This document shows, in pieces, positions 24,566 to 37,118 of a stretch of 64,000 nucleotides of DNA (positions are counted from its first letter, which is position 1; each line of letters opens with the position of its first letter). The translations under genes and the position numbers were made by a program. Below the pieces are notes generated by a model. The model worked only from the letters and a program-made list of their open reading frames with translations, had not been told where the DNA came from and did not search any database. Source of the DNA: Zoroaster sp. YZ-2022 (Eukaryota; Echinodermata; Asteroidea; Forcipulatida; Zoroasteridae); NCBI GenBank assembly GCA_029582265.1, contig CM055833.1, positions 29,850,288-29,914,287 on the forward strand, written 5' to 3'.

Positions 24566-25828
24566 GATGGATCTTTTAACCCAAGCTTGAACACATCAGA
24601 ATGTAGCTTCTTCATCCCCCAACTTAAATACACGAAAAATGTCCGTCTTAATAATGAAACATATATTTTACTGCAGAGCTCTTTGCTCATCTTCCTTGCC
24701 CTAGAATGGGTTGAACAAGTAAAACCTATGCACACTTGTATATACTGTTTAAGTGCTCTCCAAGCTATCTCGGATCCTACCCCAGAAAATAAATTAGTTT
24801 GTGATATTCGTCATATTTTTACTTAATATACAAAAATCAAGCCAATATAGTTATTTTGAATGGGTCCCCGGACACTGTGGAATTAAAGGAAATGAGGAAG
24901 CAGACAAACAAGCAAAACTGGCTACTCACAAAATAAATTGATGTCAATATCCCTCTTTCTGATACGGACATAAAACATATCATTGAAAACTCCATCTTGA
25001 AGAAAAACGGCAAAAATCATAGAGAGAAACAAAATCTTCGAATTTAAAAATGTTTCAACAGGCTAAATTACATTTTAACTCATGGGGCCTTCCACGATGG
25101 AAAGAAGTTATCCTTCACAGACTCAGACTTGGAGTATGCAGAAACTTAAAGAGTTTCCTCCACAAGATGGGTTAAACACCCAGATGGTTTATGCGACACC
25201 TGCAACTGTTATGACAATGTTAAGCACCTTCTCATGAACTGCAAAAAATACCAACAAAACAGGGACACTCCACAAAAAACCTAGGATATTCAAACGCCCA
25301 AATGACCTTAAAAAATTATTTAAGAGAAAAACAAAATGCTTGTGAAATAATAAATGTTATCCAAAAATGTAACATCAACATATAACTGACAGCGCCCTCT
25401 ATAGAACATTTATATTACATTGTTTTCCCGCTTCTTCATGAGTACAGGCAGACACCTATAAACGTTATAATGTGTGATCTCTGCTATTGTTTAAGATTAA
25501 TGCCTATATGTGGGAGAAAGCTGGCGATTGGCCGGGCACTGCGACTTCTCTTCCCCCTGGAGGTGTGGCGGATCTGCAAATCAGCTAGCGGTGCCCGGGC
25601 ACTTAAATTGCTGGTACACCATCCGGCCTCGCAGGTCTCATCACAACTTTAGTTGCATTGTGCTTGGTGAATCAGTCAGCTGCCTCCCTATTGTATACCC
25701 TTTTTCTCCTATAATATTCTCGCTTTATTTTTCTTCAGGCTCTGTTTAAAATGTTATTGTTGATGGCACAAAGGGCACGTAGTTTGCCGAAAGTGCCAAC
25801 CAAAAACCAACAACAACAACAGCTAGGG
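24537..25828 (+). mobile_element. I-group-like LINE, 3' part: RNase H, CCHC-like tail, CAA-rich 3' end
   Basis: RNase H signature residues can be followed: TDGSF at about 24566, a YILLQSSLL segment where E is expected, a CLSALQAI block matching SDSLSAL, and VPGHCGIKGNEEADKQAK at about 24860. After it comes LHRLRLGVC and a cysteine-histidine tail (CDTCNCYDNVKHLLMNC). The 3'UTR extends to a caacaacaacaaca microsatellite at about 25810-25825, the usual end type for I-group LINEs. Stops and frameshifts are frequent. Confidence 0.75.
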
Positions 25829-26549
25829 GAAATGAGGTTTCATCAGTAAAACTCTGACGCAGTGTATACGAAGGAAGAAGTTCATAGAGCTATCCCGCCC
25901 ATAACAATAGTCTCGAAAAAACCAGTGCACATAGGCAAGATGGGAGGCACCCCAAAAAAACGTAGGTCTATGGTAAATGTACTCGTAAAAAGGGGTATTA
26001 TGATCACCTTTTACTTCCCAAAAAATACATGTGGCAATTACCACATAGTTATCATGTCATGACGTTAAAAACAATTAATTATTGGGCCTACCTGATAAAA
26101 GATTACTGATAAAAGATTACTGATAAAGATTACTCATTCGAGAGGTCAGAGGTCGCTGGTTCGACTACATCCATGGCTTTATCGCCTTTGCAAGTTTTGC
26201 ATTGGGACTGACTGAAATAACCATCTATTGGGATTACTCGTGTTACCAACGTCTTCATTAAAGTCTACAGAATACTCACATCTTTCCTACTTTGGATAAG
26301 ACGTTGCTAATAAGACATAATTTCGTTCAGAAATTTTCAGCTGAACCAAGTGGGCATTTCCATATGGCGTCGTACCATGGAGACTGGTTGCAGCCTTTCT
26401 ACTTGCAACCACAGGTCTGTTTATTTTGTTTTTCCTTGCATCGAAGCCAGGTCAAGATTTGTTATACCCCAGCTACTCTTCAGGAATGGCAAGTATATAA
26501 CAGCGAGCTTCGGGTATACTAAATCCAATCCACGCTGCTCTTGGGCTTG

Positions 26550-29330
26550 ACATTTTAACTCCTGCTGAGGCAGGCGACAGAACTTGGTGAATCCATACGT
26601 GATTTTCTCACTGCCAAGCCCGAATTCAACGTTAAGAAATCAAGTGAACAGTTCACCAAACACAGATCTAAACGTCTTGAAAATGCGAAGAAACTGAAGA
26701 AATTCTACCGCAAACGCATGAAAGAAAGTACTCTCCCAGATCGACAGAAATTCACCCAGGCTCTACGAACTCACAACCGACTAAAAAGGATAAAAAAAGC
26801 ACCGTCGAGATAAAACAGTCAACTATCAAGAAAAGCAATTCAGAGAAAACTTCTGGACATTGCTAAACACACTTGCAATGGAACACTGGGTAAAAGCCTA
26901 TCCTACCAGGCTTTTCAAATGAAATGGCTGATACATTTATCCTGGTAAATATTCTCAGTCTGAGCACCTGGACTCTAACAAAGACATCATGGTTTCCATA
27001 TGTTAGAACTAGTGAAATTACCCTTTAACATGGATCAATTATTCCTCGGGATGTGAAAACGTAATCAAGGAAAAGTAGTTCATCAGCTCCAGGTCCAGAT
27101 TTAATAACATGGGATCCTCAAGAAACTCCCATGTATCCATCATTTCCTGGCAACATTGTATAACAAATTACTGACGTCATCATCTATTCCACCAAAGTCA
27201 TGGTGTAATTCATCCATAACTCTTATCTACAAAAAAGGGCAGTATTGACCAACCAGGAAATTTTCGTATGATTGCTCTCTCAAGTGTTTTGGGGAAAACG
27301 TTCCATCAGATCCTTGCCGCGGGACAATGGACTTTCTTACAGCGAAAAAGTTTGTTGACCCCTCACTCCAGAAAGCTTTCATCCGTGGCATTAATGGCGT
27401 TATTGAACACAATCAAGTCCTCAACGAAATATTTCCCATGCCAAAAAGCAACAAAAGACAGCCCATATAAGCTTCTTTGATTTGGAAGATGCATTGGGTC
27501 GGTTCATCATGAGCTCATCAGTCCTCGCTTAACAGATTTCAAATTCCTTCACCTGTAAAGAACTACATAGAGCATCTGTATGCCAACCTCGAAGGTAAAG
27601 TCGTTACTGCGGACTGGGAATCAACCAACTTCACCTAAAAGGAGTGTTCAGGAGATCCATGCCCTGTAATCTTCCTCTCAGTCTTCAACCCAATTCTCGA
27701 AAAACTGCAACAAAACGAACGTTTTGGCTACTCAATCAATGACTCTAAGTATATAACTACTCCTTTTGCTGATGATTTTAATCTAATTACGACCAACAAA
27801 GAACCCATCAACGTATTTTGAATGAAATATCAACTTGGACTAACTCAATGAACCTTGACTTAAACCTATCAAATGCAAATCATTATCCATTGTTAGTGGC
27901 AAACCTTTCAATATTGTTTTCAATGTCTCTGATCAACCTATAGCATCTATTGAAACTGGTACCCATAAGTTTCTAGGGTCACATCTTACATTCTCCGGTA
28001 AGCAGGAAGATGTGTTTAGCTATGTCAGGGATCATTTGTAACCAGATTGAAAAGAATCGATGATCTGGTGGTAAGAGGAGAATTCAAACTCAATATCTAC
28101 AAAAAATATCTTCTCCCTCAGTAGATTCATCCTGACGATCCATGACATAACAAAGACAAATGATCTCCGTGCTTCAGATGCAATTGTTCATAAATACTTA
28201 AAAAGCTGGATTGGATTAGCCTGTCCTGCCGCCCCAGAAGTATTACATTCCTCACCTTACTGACATCAAATCCATTGAACAACTTTATCTAGAATCACAT
28301 GTTTCAGCCCACCTGTCTTTAAGACAAAAGGGCGATCCTAAGGTCAACAATGCACTCGACTCAAGACTTGACAGAGAGTCAGACTGGTTACGGAAATTGC
28401 AGATTTACTGGGTTACTGCCTTCAACAAAAGCTTGATTCGATCATTGATAATACTGACCATGTTACTTTTAAAAACAAAAGTTGCCCTCCAAAATCCGTT
28501 AAAGACGAAGTGAATGATGTGGCTGAACCATCTGAAATCTCTTGTCATTCAAGGTGATATGGGTTCGTATTTCTGAGTTAGAGGATCAGATCCCTTGTAA
28601 ATCTTATATTTAATCTCCTAAAGGTGTCATGAAATTCATGCTTAATGCTTTTCCTGGACACGCTCCCCACAGGCAAACCTTAGTCGATGGGGCAAGGTTG
28701 TTAACGAAATGCGCTCTGTGCGGTAGGAAAGAAACTTTGCAAACATATTTTTAAAACAATTGTATGAATATAGCGCTTTGACCAAGGTCGTTATACTGGC
28801 TGGCGACGACAATAATGTACTTCGTCTGCTGCTGTATGATTACATTTTCGTTCAATAGCTGATCAGACGTGGAAAATCTATTGTGATCTTCCTGAATTGT
28901 GCCCACGATTACGGAACCTCAATACCACCGGATATTCTCTTGCCACTCAACGAGACTGACCTGAGTCCTATAGTCTTTAGAAAAACTAACTGAAATGTAT
29001 CATAATATAGTTCAAACTCACAATTCCATTTGAACAAAATATTACAGCCCACACACTCGGAAACAAGAAAATATTCTTAGTCTGGTTTTCCGATCTCGAG
29101 GATCAAGGTTTCACAACTCACTTGTACTGTTAAATTGAAATAGGCAGGGGGCCTTATCACTCAAGATAATCTAAAATATGTTCAATCGTTGTTCCCCTTT
29201 TTATCAGCGGCTGGTAAGAAGGCAATGAAAAGAGAGTCCCAAAACACTTGCACCAAATCTCTAGCAGTGCTGCAAGTTCTGGCCCTCATATACCGTTTTT
29301 TATTCTAAATATGATGATGAATTGGTCCAT
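26550..29330 (+). pseudogene. Decayed restriction-like-endonuclease LINE (R2/NeSL/Utopia-like)
   Basis: Ordered landmarks in changing frames: basic linker RDFLTAKPEFNVKKSSEQ (26600), SSAPGPDLITWD (27080), SWCNSSITLIYKKG and FRMIALSSVLGKTFH (27200-27310), FDLEDA..GSVHHELI (27475), FADDFNLIT box (27765), CALCGRKETLQ zinc motif (28715), and TIPFEQNITAHT (29020), which matches the conserved core of the restriction-like endonuclease. Endonuclease downstream of RT is diagnostic for the R2 superclade and its relatives. Stops and frameshifts occur throughout. A 3' trailer to about 29620 ends in aataaataaaataca. The 5' end is unclear; sequence from 26290 may belong. Confidence 0.7.
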
Positions 29331-29789
29331 TAGAGTGATCTGTTTTTTTAATCATGGCAGGTCCACAAAGCCCAATAACTTTTATGTAGTTCTTTTCCCC
29401 CCTATTCCCTTCTTTTTATAGCCCTTTTTACCTTTGTTTTTTCTCTCTGTTTTTTTTTAGTGTTTGTCTTTTCTGTTATTGTGTTTTTGTTGTCAGTCCA
29501 TGAGTTTGCAGTCCTGGACAGAACTTTTCCGTTCTCTTGTCTGGATTTTTATGTCACATTTCAGTGTTTGTATTTTTAAATAATTGTTCCAAATCTGAAA
29601 TGAATAAATAAAATACACAGGTAGTGGGAGTACAATCAAGTGCAAATTATGTGTCACAATCACATGGTTTAAACCTAGTCACATGTTTCTACCTACCATG
29701 ACCCAGGTCACGTGGAACATGAATCATCCAGACTGGTGATGATTTCATTGGGAAGCACGACATGCAGTAACCGTCCACATTATTGTATA

Positions 29790-30337
29790 CAGGCACGTGC
29801 ATACCATATGAGTCCCAAAAGGGTGCTTGAGCCCCTGCCCTTTTTGCCTAATATAAAGTGCCTACACTTTTAGCCCAAAGGTGTTTTGGTGGTGTTTTTA
29901 ATGAATTATTATTATAGTTCCCTGTTGCGCATAGACTGCCCTGCCCTAGTTGAAAGATGTCAGGATAGAAGATAAAATTAGAAGAATAAATATTGAGGTC
30001 AGCAGAGATGCACCTTATACTATTCCTGTGCACGGGCCTGCATGTGCCCCTCCGCGAAACAGATTTCACGCATAGCCGCGCGCTTTCTATACGTCTTTGA
30101 TAGGCAGGCACACGCTGTCACTGAAACACGAAATTGACATCCCGTGGCTCACTCACCACCAGATCAGATTGTAAATGAAAACCCGGTCATCAACATAATC
30201 CTGATCTGATTGTAATCAGTAAAAACCATATTATGCGTTTTTATTAATAAATAAACCTTAAAAATTTTTTAGCTCGCGCGCTACGCGCCTCTTACATGGA
30301 ATTACACTGCCCCTCTACAACCATGTGCACGTCCCTG
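29790..30337. mobile_element. 548-bp non-autonomous hAT-like element nested in the relic
   Basis: Termini CAGGCACGTGCA and TGCACGTCCCTG are inverted repeats (11 of 12). Flanks attgtata and ttgttatg could be a decayed 8-bp target duplication, and the intact relative at 23029-24536 shows that sequence to both sides was once contiguous. The interior is non-coding. Confidence 0.6.
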
Positions 30338-30417
30338 TTGTTATGCAAACGAATTTGCCAATGGCCATGGTGCACTCGTGAACTGGCGCGATTGCACATG
30401 TCTCTCAGATAAATGTC

Positions 30418-33400
30418 GGACCCCTGTTATAAAATTGTATTATAACTCCCTTAAGGTGGTCCGACAGAGAATTTCACTTAGGCATGGAATTCCACTACAT
30501 TTTGGCCTTTTTCTAGCTACCTTGTACCAAGATGGGTAAAAGGTGCCGTTTCCCACGATGTTCAGACTGACCATAGCATAATCTGGTATGTTAGGAGCTA
30601 CCCCCAGGGACATTAAGCTGCCAAGCGCTTCAACCAAACAATCCCAGCACTTTGTCTTAATAATTAGTGGTTGGCCACGTTGGCATAAACATCCTCAAGT
30701 ATGGTCATATTTTTGCTGACCATGCTTCCTTGGAATGTTTGTCCACTGGTCTTTTTCTGATTGGTCTAGATTCCTCAGGACATCATTGACATTTTAAGAT
30801 TTAGACCAATCAAGAACTTATTGAGCACCGTATCGATCCAGCATGGTTTTCTGCGATCTGCTAATTCTGCTCCTGCCCCTCAGAAGCGAAAGCGACACCT
30901 CGATACCAAGTAGACGTATCTCTGTTGCATACACTTTGATACTTTTTCATTTGGGAACGCGTTGACTTTCCCTAAAGTAGTTCTAATATTCCTCCTTGCC
31001 ATCTTTACCAACAACGTGCTCTGTTGATACAGGTAAAGCTACCCTTATGTTACTTTCCTAAAGTATGTATAAGCTTATTCCTTATGCATCTATATTATTG
31101 ATAGATCTACAAAAGTGGTTGAAGACGGACTCAAGATGGATGGAACAGTCCAATATGAGTTTTAAACCGATCACCTATAGATTTGTTTGAAGATGCTTCA
31201 ACTATATGTTGCAGGATGTTAATAAAATCACTAAAATATTTCCTTGTGTAACCTTTATTTATTTTGCTAACTATATTGTATTGCGGAAAAGCTTTAGGAG
31301 TTCCGTCCTATTTACCGCTAGACTTTATTGTTGCTTATTACCCATCTGCGATTTAGTTGCTAGTGCATTTTTGATTGTTGATAGCAGCTTCACACCCGTG
31401 TCCTTTTTCTTATTTGATGTTCAATGAAACCGTGTCCATTTTCCGATAGAAATCCAGCTCACGTTGATTGGAACGCTTAATTGAACTCATTCTGTTATTA
31501 ATCCAAGTTCTTCACCATTGATTATATCTGCTGATTAGTAGTTTAAAGATGCTAGATTTAAAGTTGTTTTTGTTACATCTTCATGCATTTTCTCACATAT
31601 TCGTGTAACCTTGGAGAAATTCCCCATGAAATGTGACCAGTCTAGACTAAATTAATCTGACCTCAGATACGTTATTCACTTTCACAATTTATGGTCACCA
31701 CATTCCTTAGCCATTAAGTACATGTAAACCTTACGACCGTTTGCTGCTTTGGTTTGTAAACAAAAGTGACCTTTGACCCAGTTGACCATTGATGTATTCC
31801 ACATAATGTACCGCACACACACACGAGTCGTGCTGAACCGTATTCTTGATACTTTCCTATTCACGATTTCGTTTTATCAGAGGCCCGATATTCCTCCGTG
31901 ATTATTTCTGGAAGAGAACATTTTCTAAGTTGCCAAGTTCATTGAACGGGTGATGCTGTGTATTTTTTATACATTTTACCAATTCATTAGATTCTACTTA
32001 GTGTATTATTTGCTACCTACTTATTTAGTTTAGTATTATATATTATTTAAATGGTTGATCTTGAATCAGAAGCGAAAACGACCTCGATGCAAGTAGTGCG
32101 TATCTCTATTGCATGCTTTGATACTTTTCATTTGGAACGCGTTGACTTTTCCCTAAAGTAGTTCCTAATATTCCTCCTTGCATCTTTATAACGTGCTCTG
32201 TTGATACAGAACCCACGTCCCCTAGGTCTCGCTTGGGAGCCGACCCAGTTCCCGCCTCTCCAACTTCTGTCCGTTTCTCAACCACCCCCTTTCTTCGGAT
32301 CGTCGCGCCTTTTCTGGAGCCCACCTGGACGCCGCTGCTTTTGGGACCCGGATCCCTTCTGGTCGCCATACCAAGCCTGCGTCCATCCAAGTGCCAATGA
32401 AGCGCAAACTAGATAAAGATCTATATGTTATTTTTCTTGTGTTTTTGTTGTTATTAACTTCTTCAGTATTTAGAATTTGATAATGTTCACCCTAAATTTG
32501 CGATCTATTATTATTTTCTGGAGTTAACACATTTCTTGATTATTTTCTGAATTTTGTTCACGTTGGTGAAGCGCCGTTTACCACCTGACAACTACCAAAT
32601 TATATCAATTGTCAATCAATCTAGTTGACGAATACTATTGAAGAATTTAATACAATCGCATTATTGATTGCGTATAACACCATTCATTTTATTGTATTTT
32701 CATGCCAATATTTCAGTGGTCTAACACCGTTGTTCCTAGGAGTGTAATCAAGTCGTTGATTTCACACCGCGTGAGTGCGTGCACTGCCTTTCACTGGTTA
32801 GCCATTTCCCAACTTTGTGCAGATTTCCTGTTTGATTATTTCGTTAGGCAATTCCTTTGCGAATTGCCGATTAACTTTCGGTCAAGGAACAGTTATACCA
32901 TTGAAGTAAATATAAATTGTGATTACCTGTTGAATTGAATGGGTTTTTACACTCATATTGATTTACCTGATGTATGTTTTATATCAGCGGTTTGATTACG
33001 GAATGTCTGTTGTTTTCACTAGCACATTTTACTTGTTGGTTAAGCTTTGCTTCTATTGTGAGTGCGTAATTTTACCCTCACATAAATTCTTGCAACCCAC
33101 ATTGAGTACCCAAATTCCTAACGTATCTTTGGTACGCTTGTTTCATTCGGTTGCATTTCTTATAACTTGTGAAGTGAACTTTTGCCGATTGTATCGAAGA
33201 TCATCCGTAATTGAAATCCGTTGAACTCCTTATTCACATTGTCAATGTTTCCAATCATTACTCTATGCTGATGATGCTCCTATATTTTGTTTTTGTTAAT
33301 GATGAATTGAGATTTGGTATTCAATAATAATTTATCTTGCGAAGAAAAGATCAACTCAATTTCGCTGTCCGTGTGGATTCTTTCTAGAGCAATTATCCAT

Positions 33401-33472
33401 TTTAATAGTAAACGAACCTAGCAGGCTCACAAAATGAAATTAAGCAGTGAGAACAACCTCGTGACATAAGCT
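30418..33472. mobile_element. About 3-kb unassigned insertion with 150-bp internal direct repeats
   Basis: Its limits come from the interruption of the hAT-like relic. Two copies of a roughly 150-bp block (about 30885-31035 and 32069-32215) start agaagcgaaa.cgacc and end gtgctctgttgatacag, spaced 1.2 kb apart. The block 32216-32410 is markedly GC-rich and open on both strands, but I recognise no family in it. No reverse transcriptase, transposase or recombinase motif was seen. It may be a non-autonomous LTR- or DIRS-like derivative; that is a guess. Confidence 0.4.
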
Positions 33473-33871
33473 TTTACTGGCAATGTATTGTGAAGCTTGT
33501 AGATGGGTACATCCTTGTATTGTCCGGCTCATGCGTGAAAAAATAATGCGATATTATCAAAAAGAGAAATCGCGATGCCATACGTTTGACAATACACCCA
33601 TCACAACTTCTAAAGTTCCCCCTAATATTTTTAGAATATCTCAAGCAAGTATTGCATGAATTTTTAAAATTCAAAAAGCAAATGACAGAAGAATGACATG
33701 TTCTACGCACGGCTCGTAATAGAAATGGATTTGAAATTCAATCATGCATGCACAATTGACTTGATGATTTGAATGAAAGGAGGATTGAAAGCTTAGAAAA
33801 AAAGTTGCAGTACAAAGCATTGCTTCAATGGCATGTTACACATGGCAAAAATCATGGGAGAAACAAAATTC

Positions 33872-34371
33872 NNNNNNNNNNNNNNNNNNNNNNNNNNNNN
33901 NNNNNNNNNNNNNNNNNNNNNNNNNNNNNNNNNNNNNNNNNNNNNNNNNNNNNNNNNNNNNNNNNNNNNNNNNNNNNNNNNNNNNNNNNNNNNNNNNNNN
34001 NNNNNNNNNNNNNNNNNNNNNNNNNNNNNNNNNNNNNNNNNNNNNNNNNNNNNNNNNNNNNNNNNNNNNNNNNNNNNNNNNNNNNNNNNNNNNNNNNNNN
34101 NNNNNNNNNNNNNNNNNNNNNNNNNNNNNNNNNNNNNNNNNNNNNNNNNNNNNNNNNNNNNNNNNNNNNNNNNNNNNNNNNNNNNNNNNNNNNNNNNNNN
34201 NNNNNNNNNNNNNNNNNNNNNNNNNNNNNNNNNNNNNNNNNNNNNNNNNNNNNNNNNNNNNNNNNNNNNNNNNNNNNNNNNNNNNNNNNNNNNNNNNNNN
34301 NNNNNNNNNNNNNNNNNNNNNNNNNNNNNNNNNNNNNNNNNNNNNNNNNNNNNNNNNNNNNNNNNNNNNNN
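33872..34371. other. Assembly gap (500 N)
   Basis: A run of exactly 500 N, the conventional size for a gap of unknown length. It removes the 3' end of the gypsy element, including its 3' LTR and target duplication. Confidence 0.99.
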
Positions 34372-34412
34372 CACAGGTCGAGGTTTCTTAAGAAACACGG
34401 CAGTTCTTAAAG

Positions 34413-35558
34413 TCATTTGCAAAGTTTGACTTGATCGACGTGAGTTATTATTTTCTTGGTTGGCATGGCAACTTTCGCGAGTTTCAAGTTCACAGGCGTG
34501 GGGCGATCTTTGACCTCGCACGGGCCTGACCAACGCGGAGCTAATTTCGCACAGTAGTTTTGTGTGCGTTGGAGAGGGGTGGGTTTTGACCATGACGTAG
34601 TCACCGATGTCAATCCCAGGTTGACGACGCTTCTTGTCATAGTGCTGCTTGCGTTTTGTTTGGCTGTTTTCATACGCCGCAGTCACCTGTTTGTTCAGTT
34701 CATCTGGAGTCGCGGATCAGGGGTTAGATCGCAAGTGTTCCATTTATTGGACAAGGGGATCTCATGTCTCGACTAAGCATGATACGACATGGCGGAACTC
34801 CTGTGGACTCGTGCTCGGCTGAATTTAGCGCCGGCGAATTCCGCCACGTGTACATCCCAAGTGCGGTGGTCGTCAGTCGTGAACGCTGAAGCATTGCTTT
34901 GATGTTCCTGTTGACCCTTTCCACCCAGTTAGTCTGAGGATGGTAAGGAGTCGTAAAAACTTGGTGAACTCCCATTCAGAGCAGACTGAGGCAAGTGCAC
35001 GACTGATAAATTGTGGGCCATTGTCGGAGAGAAGGCAACGAGGAGCCATAGCGACTGAACAATTGTCGAACGAGAATGCAAGCGATATTCTTGCCGGTGG
35101 CCTTTTCACTGGTATGATTTCTGTCCACTTACTAAAGTGATCAACTGCCACTAGCAGATATTCGTGGCCAGCGTGTAGCTCTTTGGCAAAGGACCCATGA
35201 GATCTACTCCCATAACTTCCCAGGGGCCGCTAGACTCGGTTGATAACATCATCCCTGCTGGCTTGCGAAGAGAGGCTTGGTCTCTTGGCATCTTTTGCAG
35301 CCACAGATGAAGCTACGAACACTAGTGGACATGCCTTTCCACCAGAGGTTGAGACTCTTAAGGCGCTGTAGGGTTTTCGTCACCAAGGTGTCCAGCTGAG
35401 GGTTTCGCATGGCATTCGACGAGGACATCGCGTTGGAGTGATTTCGGGACTACGACACACCATCGCGAGTTTGAGTAGTGCAACAATACACCATCTCGTA
35501 GGCGGTACTCTACTGATCGCTTTCTTAACAGTAGTCGATAGACGGGGTCAGAGGGCAA
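34413..35558 (-). pseudogene. Gypsy integrase with GPY/F-type C-terminus, frameshifted
   Basis: In pieces: the N-terminal zinc finger (ECHAKPSAGHLGD, then C-x2-C), the core with VDHFSKWTE, LSDNGPQF and VERVNRNIK (D, D and E positions), and a C-terminal segment APRWSGPCEVKDR with VNLKL that fits the GPY/F module. At least four frameshifts or stops lie between the pieces. Confidence 0.8.
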
Positions 35559-36570
35559 TTCTGCGTCGTTGATATACTGCAGATAAACAGCACACTCTGG
35601 ATCTCGCGTTTATGCGTCATGAGATCTTGTTCTGTGAAGTTGGTATTTGCGGTCACGTTTGGTATTGCGTTTACTTGTCCCCAGAGAAGATTTTTTTGCG
35701 TCTGTCTCTGCTTTTGGCGACAGCGGGGGCATGAATATCTCAGTAACTGCTCAGCTTTTTTCTTTTTTATGTACACGCACTTTTGGTGGTACCACTCTGA
35801 GCAGTCGTCGCATTGAATCCAGTTAATGACGTCATCGCGAGGATGAATACAGATCGAAGCGCGACAGGCTGAATCCGCGTCTGTATCTGGATTTGCGTGA
35901 TCTTGGTTCGGGTCGAGGACGCAGTAAGTGAAGACGGAGTGTCTATTGTTCGAGGTGGAGGCGAAGGAGACGGGAAAAGCGTGTTTAGGCGATTTCCTCC
36001 CTACAACACCGACTATTTTGACAGTCTCGCCGATTCGGGAGAGAGCATCTGGAACATAATGCTCTGAACCAGGCCGATAGACAACGTCAAACACGTAATC
36101 TTGGAGTCTGAGTACCCAGCGAGCAAGTCGTCCAGTCAGCTTCGTCTTACGAAATAACCAACAGAGGGCCTGATGATCAGTGACGACTTTAAATCTCGGT
36201 CCTTCTAGATGAGGTCGCCATTTTTCTAACGCCCAGACCACGGCCAGGCATTCCTTTTCCGTGGCACTGTAGTTTCTCGGCCGCGTTCAGGGTTCGACTT
36301 GCGTATGCGATGGCCGCGTTTAACAGGACCATATGTCTGAAGTAGAACGGCGCCGAGTCCTACGTCGCTGGCGTCAGTGTGAACGACGAAAGGTTCGGAC
36401 GAAGTCGGATAAGCGAGAATTGGCTGTGAAGTCAGAATTCGTTTCAAGGCGTCGAATGACGTCTGGCAGGCGCCGGACCACTGCCAATTTACCTTCTTGC
36501 GGCGAAGTTGATGGAGCGGTTCTGCGACACTGGCATAATTCGGTATGAACTTATGGAACCATGCTGCCAT
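35525..36570 (-). pseudogene. Gypsy connection, RNase H and PHD finger region
   Basis: The first frame (36570-36226) gives the RT tether and RNase H start (SFDALKRILTSQ, VVHTDASDVGLGAVL). After a frameshift near 36240 the second frame (36241-35525) gives [21 protein letters not shown] and [14 protein letters not shown], the end of RNase H. The same frame then encodes a C4HC3 PHD-type finger at 35720-35866: C126, C131, C144, C147, H152, C155, C171, C174, with [15 protein letters not shown] as core. The frame closes at 35525 after another shift near 35570. Confidence 0.8.
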
Positions 36571-37118
36571 GCCCAGAAATCGTTCGAGCTGTTTGACCGT
36601 TGTAGGTGCGGGTAGGCCAAGATGGATGACACTTTATCCGGATCTGGCTGAACTCCATTCTGTCCAATAATGTGCCCAAGGTAGCGCATCTCTTGGTGAA
36701 TGAAACTGCACTTTCCCGGTTGATGGTCAATCCGCCTCGCGTAGTTTCTGGAAGACTTCGTAAGTCCATGAGGTGTTGGTCCAAGTCAGCTGAATAGATA
36801 ACAATATCGTCGAGATATACTAGGCAAGTGCGATCAAGTAACTCGCCAAGGACTGATGACATTAAGCGTTGAAAGCTTGCCGGTCCATTCACTACACCGA
36901 AAGGAAGGACACAAAACTGGTACAGCCCTTCATCGCAGATAAAAGCCGTTTTTTCGCGGTCTTGAGGTGCAACGGCCATCTGCCAATATCCGGAGCGGAG
37001 ATCGAGAGAGGTAAAAACCGTGGAACCGTGCAGCGACTCAAGGATGGCGTCAATGGTTGGCATAAATGCATCCAACTTGGTGACCGCTTAGGCCCGATAG
37101 TCAATACACATCCTGTAT
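36551..37118 (-). pseudogene. Gypsy reverse transcriptase, interrupted
   Basis: FTSLDLRSGYWQM, FGVVNGPASFQRL and the catalytic VYLDDIVIYS are all present in one frame. Breaks: an in-frame TAA at 37088-37090 just after the CIDYR motif, and a frameshift near 36735 in the segment after the YLDD box. A further frame (36690-36489) carries RYLGHIIGQNGV. Confidence 0.85.

Larger units (their letters stand above)
29653..33585. mobile_element. Interrupted relic of the CGATAT-rich hAT-like family
   Basis: Three collinear blocks, 29653-29789, 30338-30417 and 33473-33585, match consecutive parts of the element at 23029-24536: cacatggttt..aacctagtcac, then ttatgcaaacga.ttgccaatgg, then ggcaat.tattgtgacgc..gtagatggg..acatcc. 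Two later insertions split it, at 29790-30337 and at about 30418-33472. No coding sequence belongs to it. Confidence 0.65.

Noticed and set aside
26140..26165. B-box-like ggttcgactac as a SINE head
   Set aside because: No A box at the right distance and no recurring body; left unannotated.
32106..32416. Open frames in a GC-rich block on both strands
   Set aside because: Short and compositionally biased, with no family match recognised; kept only as part of the unassigned insertion.
33769..34686. Long open frames of 187-297 codons
   Set aside because: Most of their length is the N gap; only the real edges carry information.
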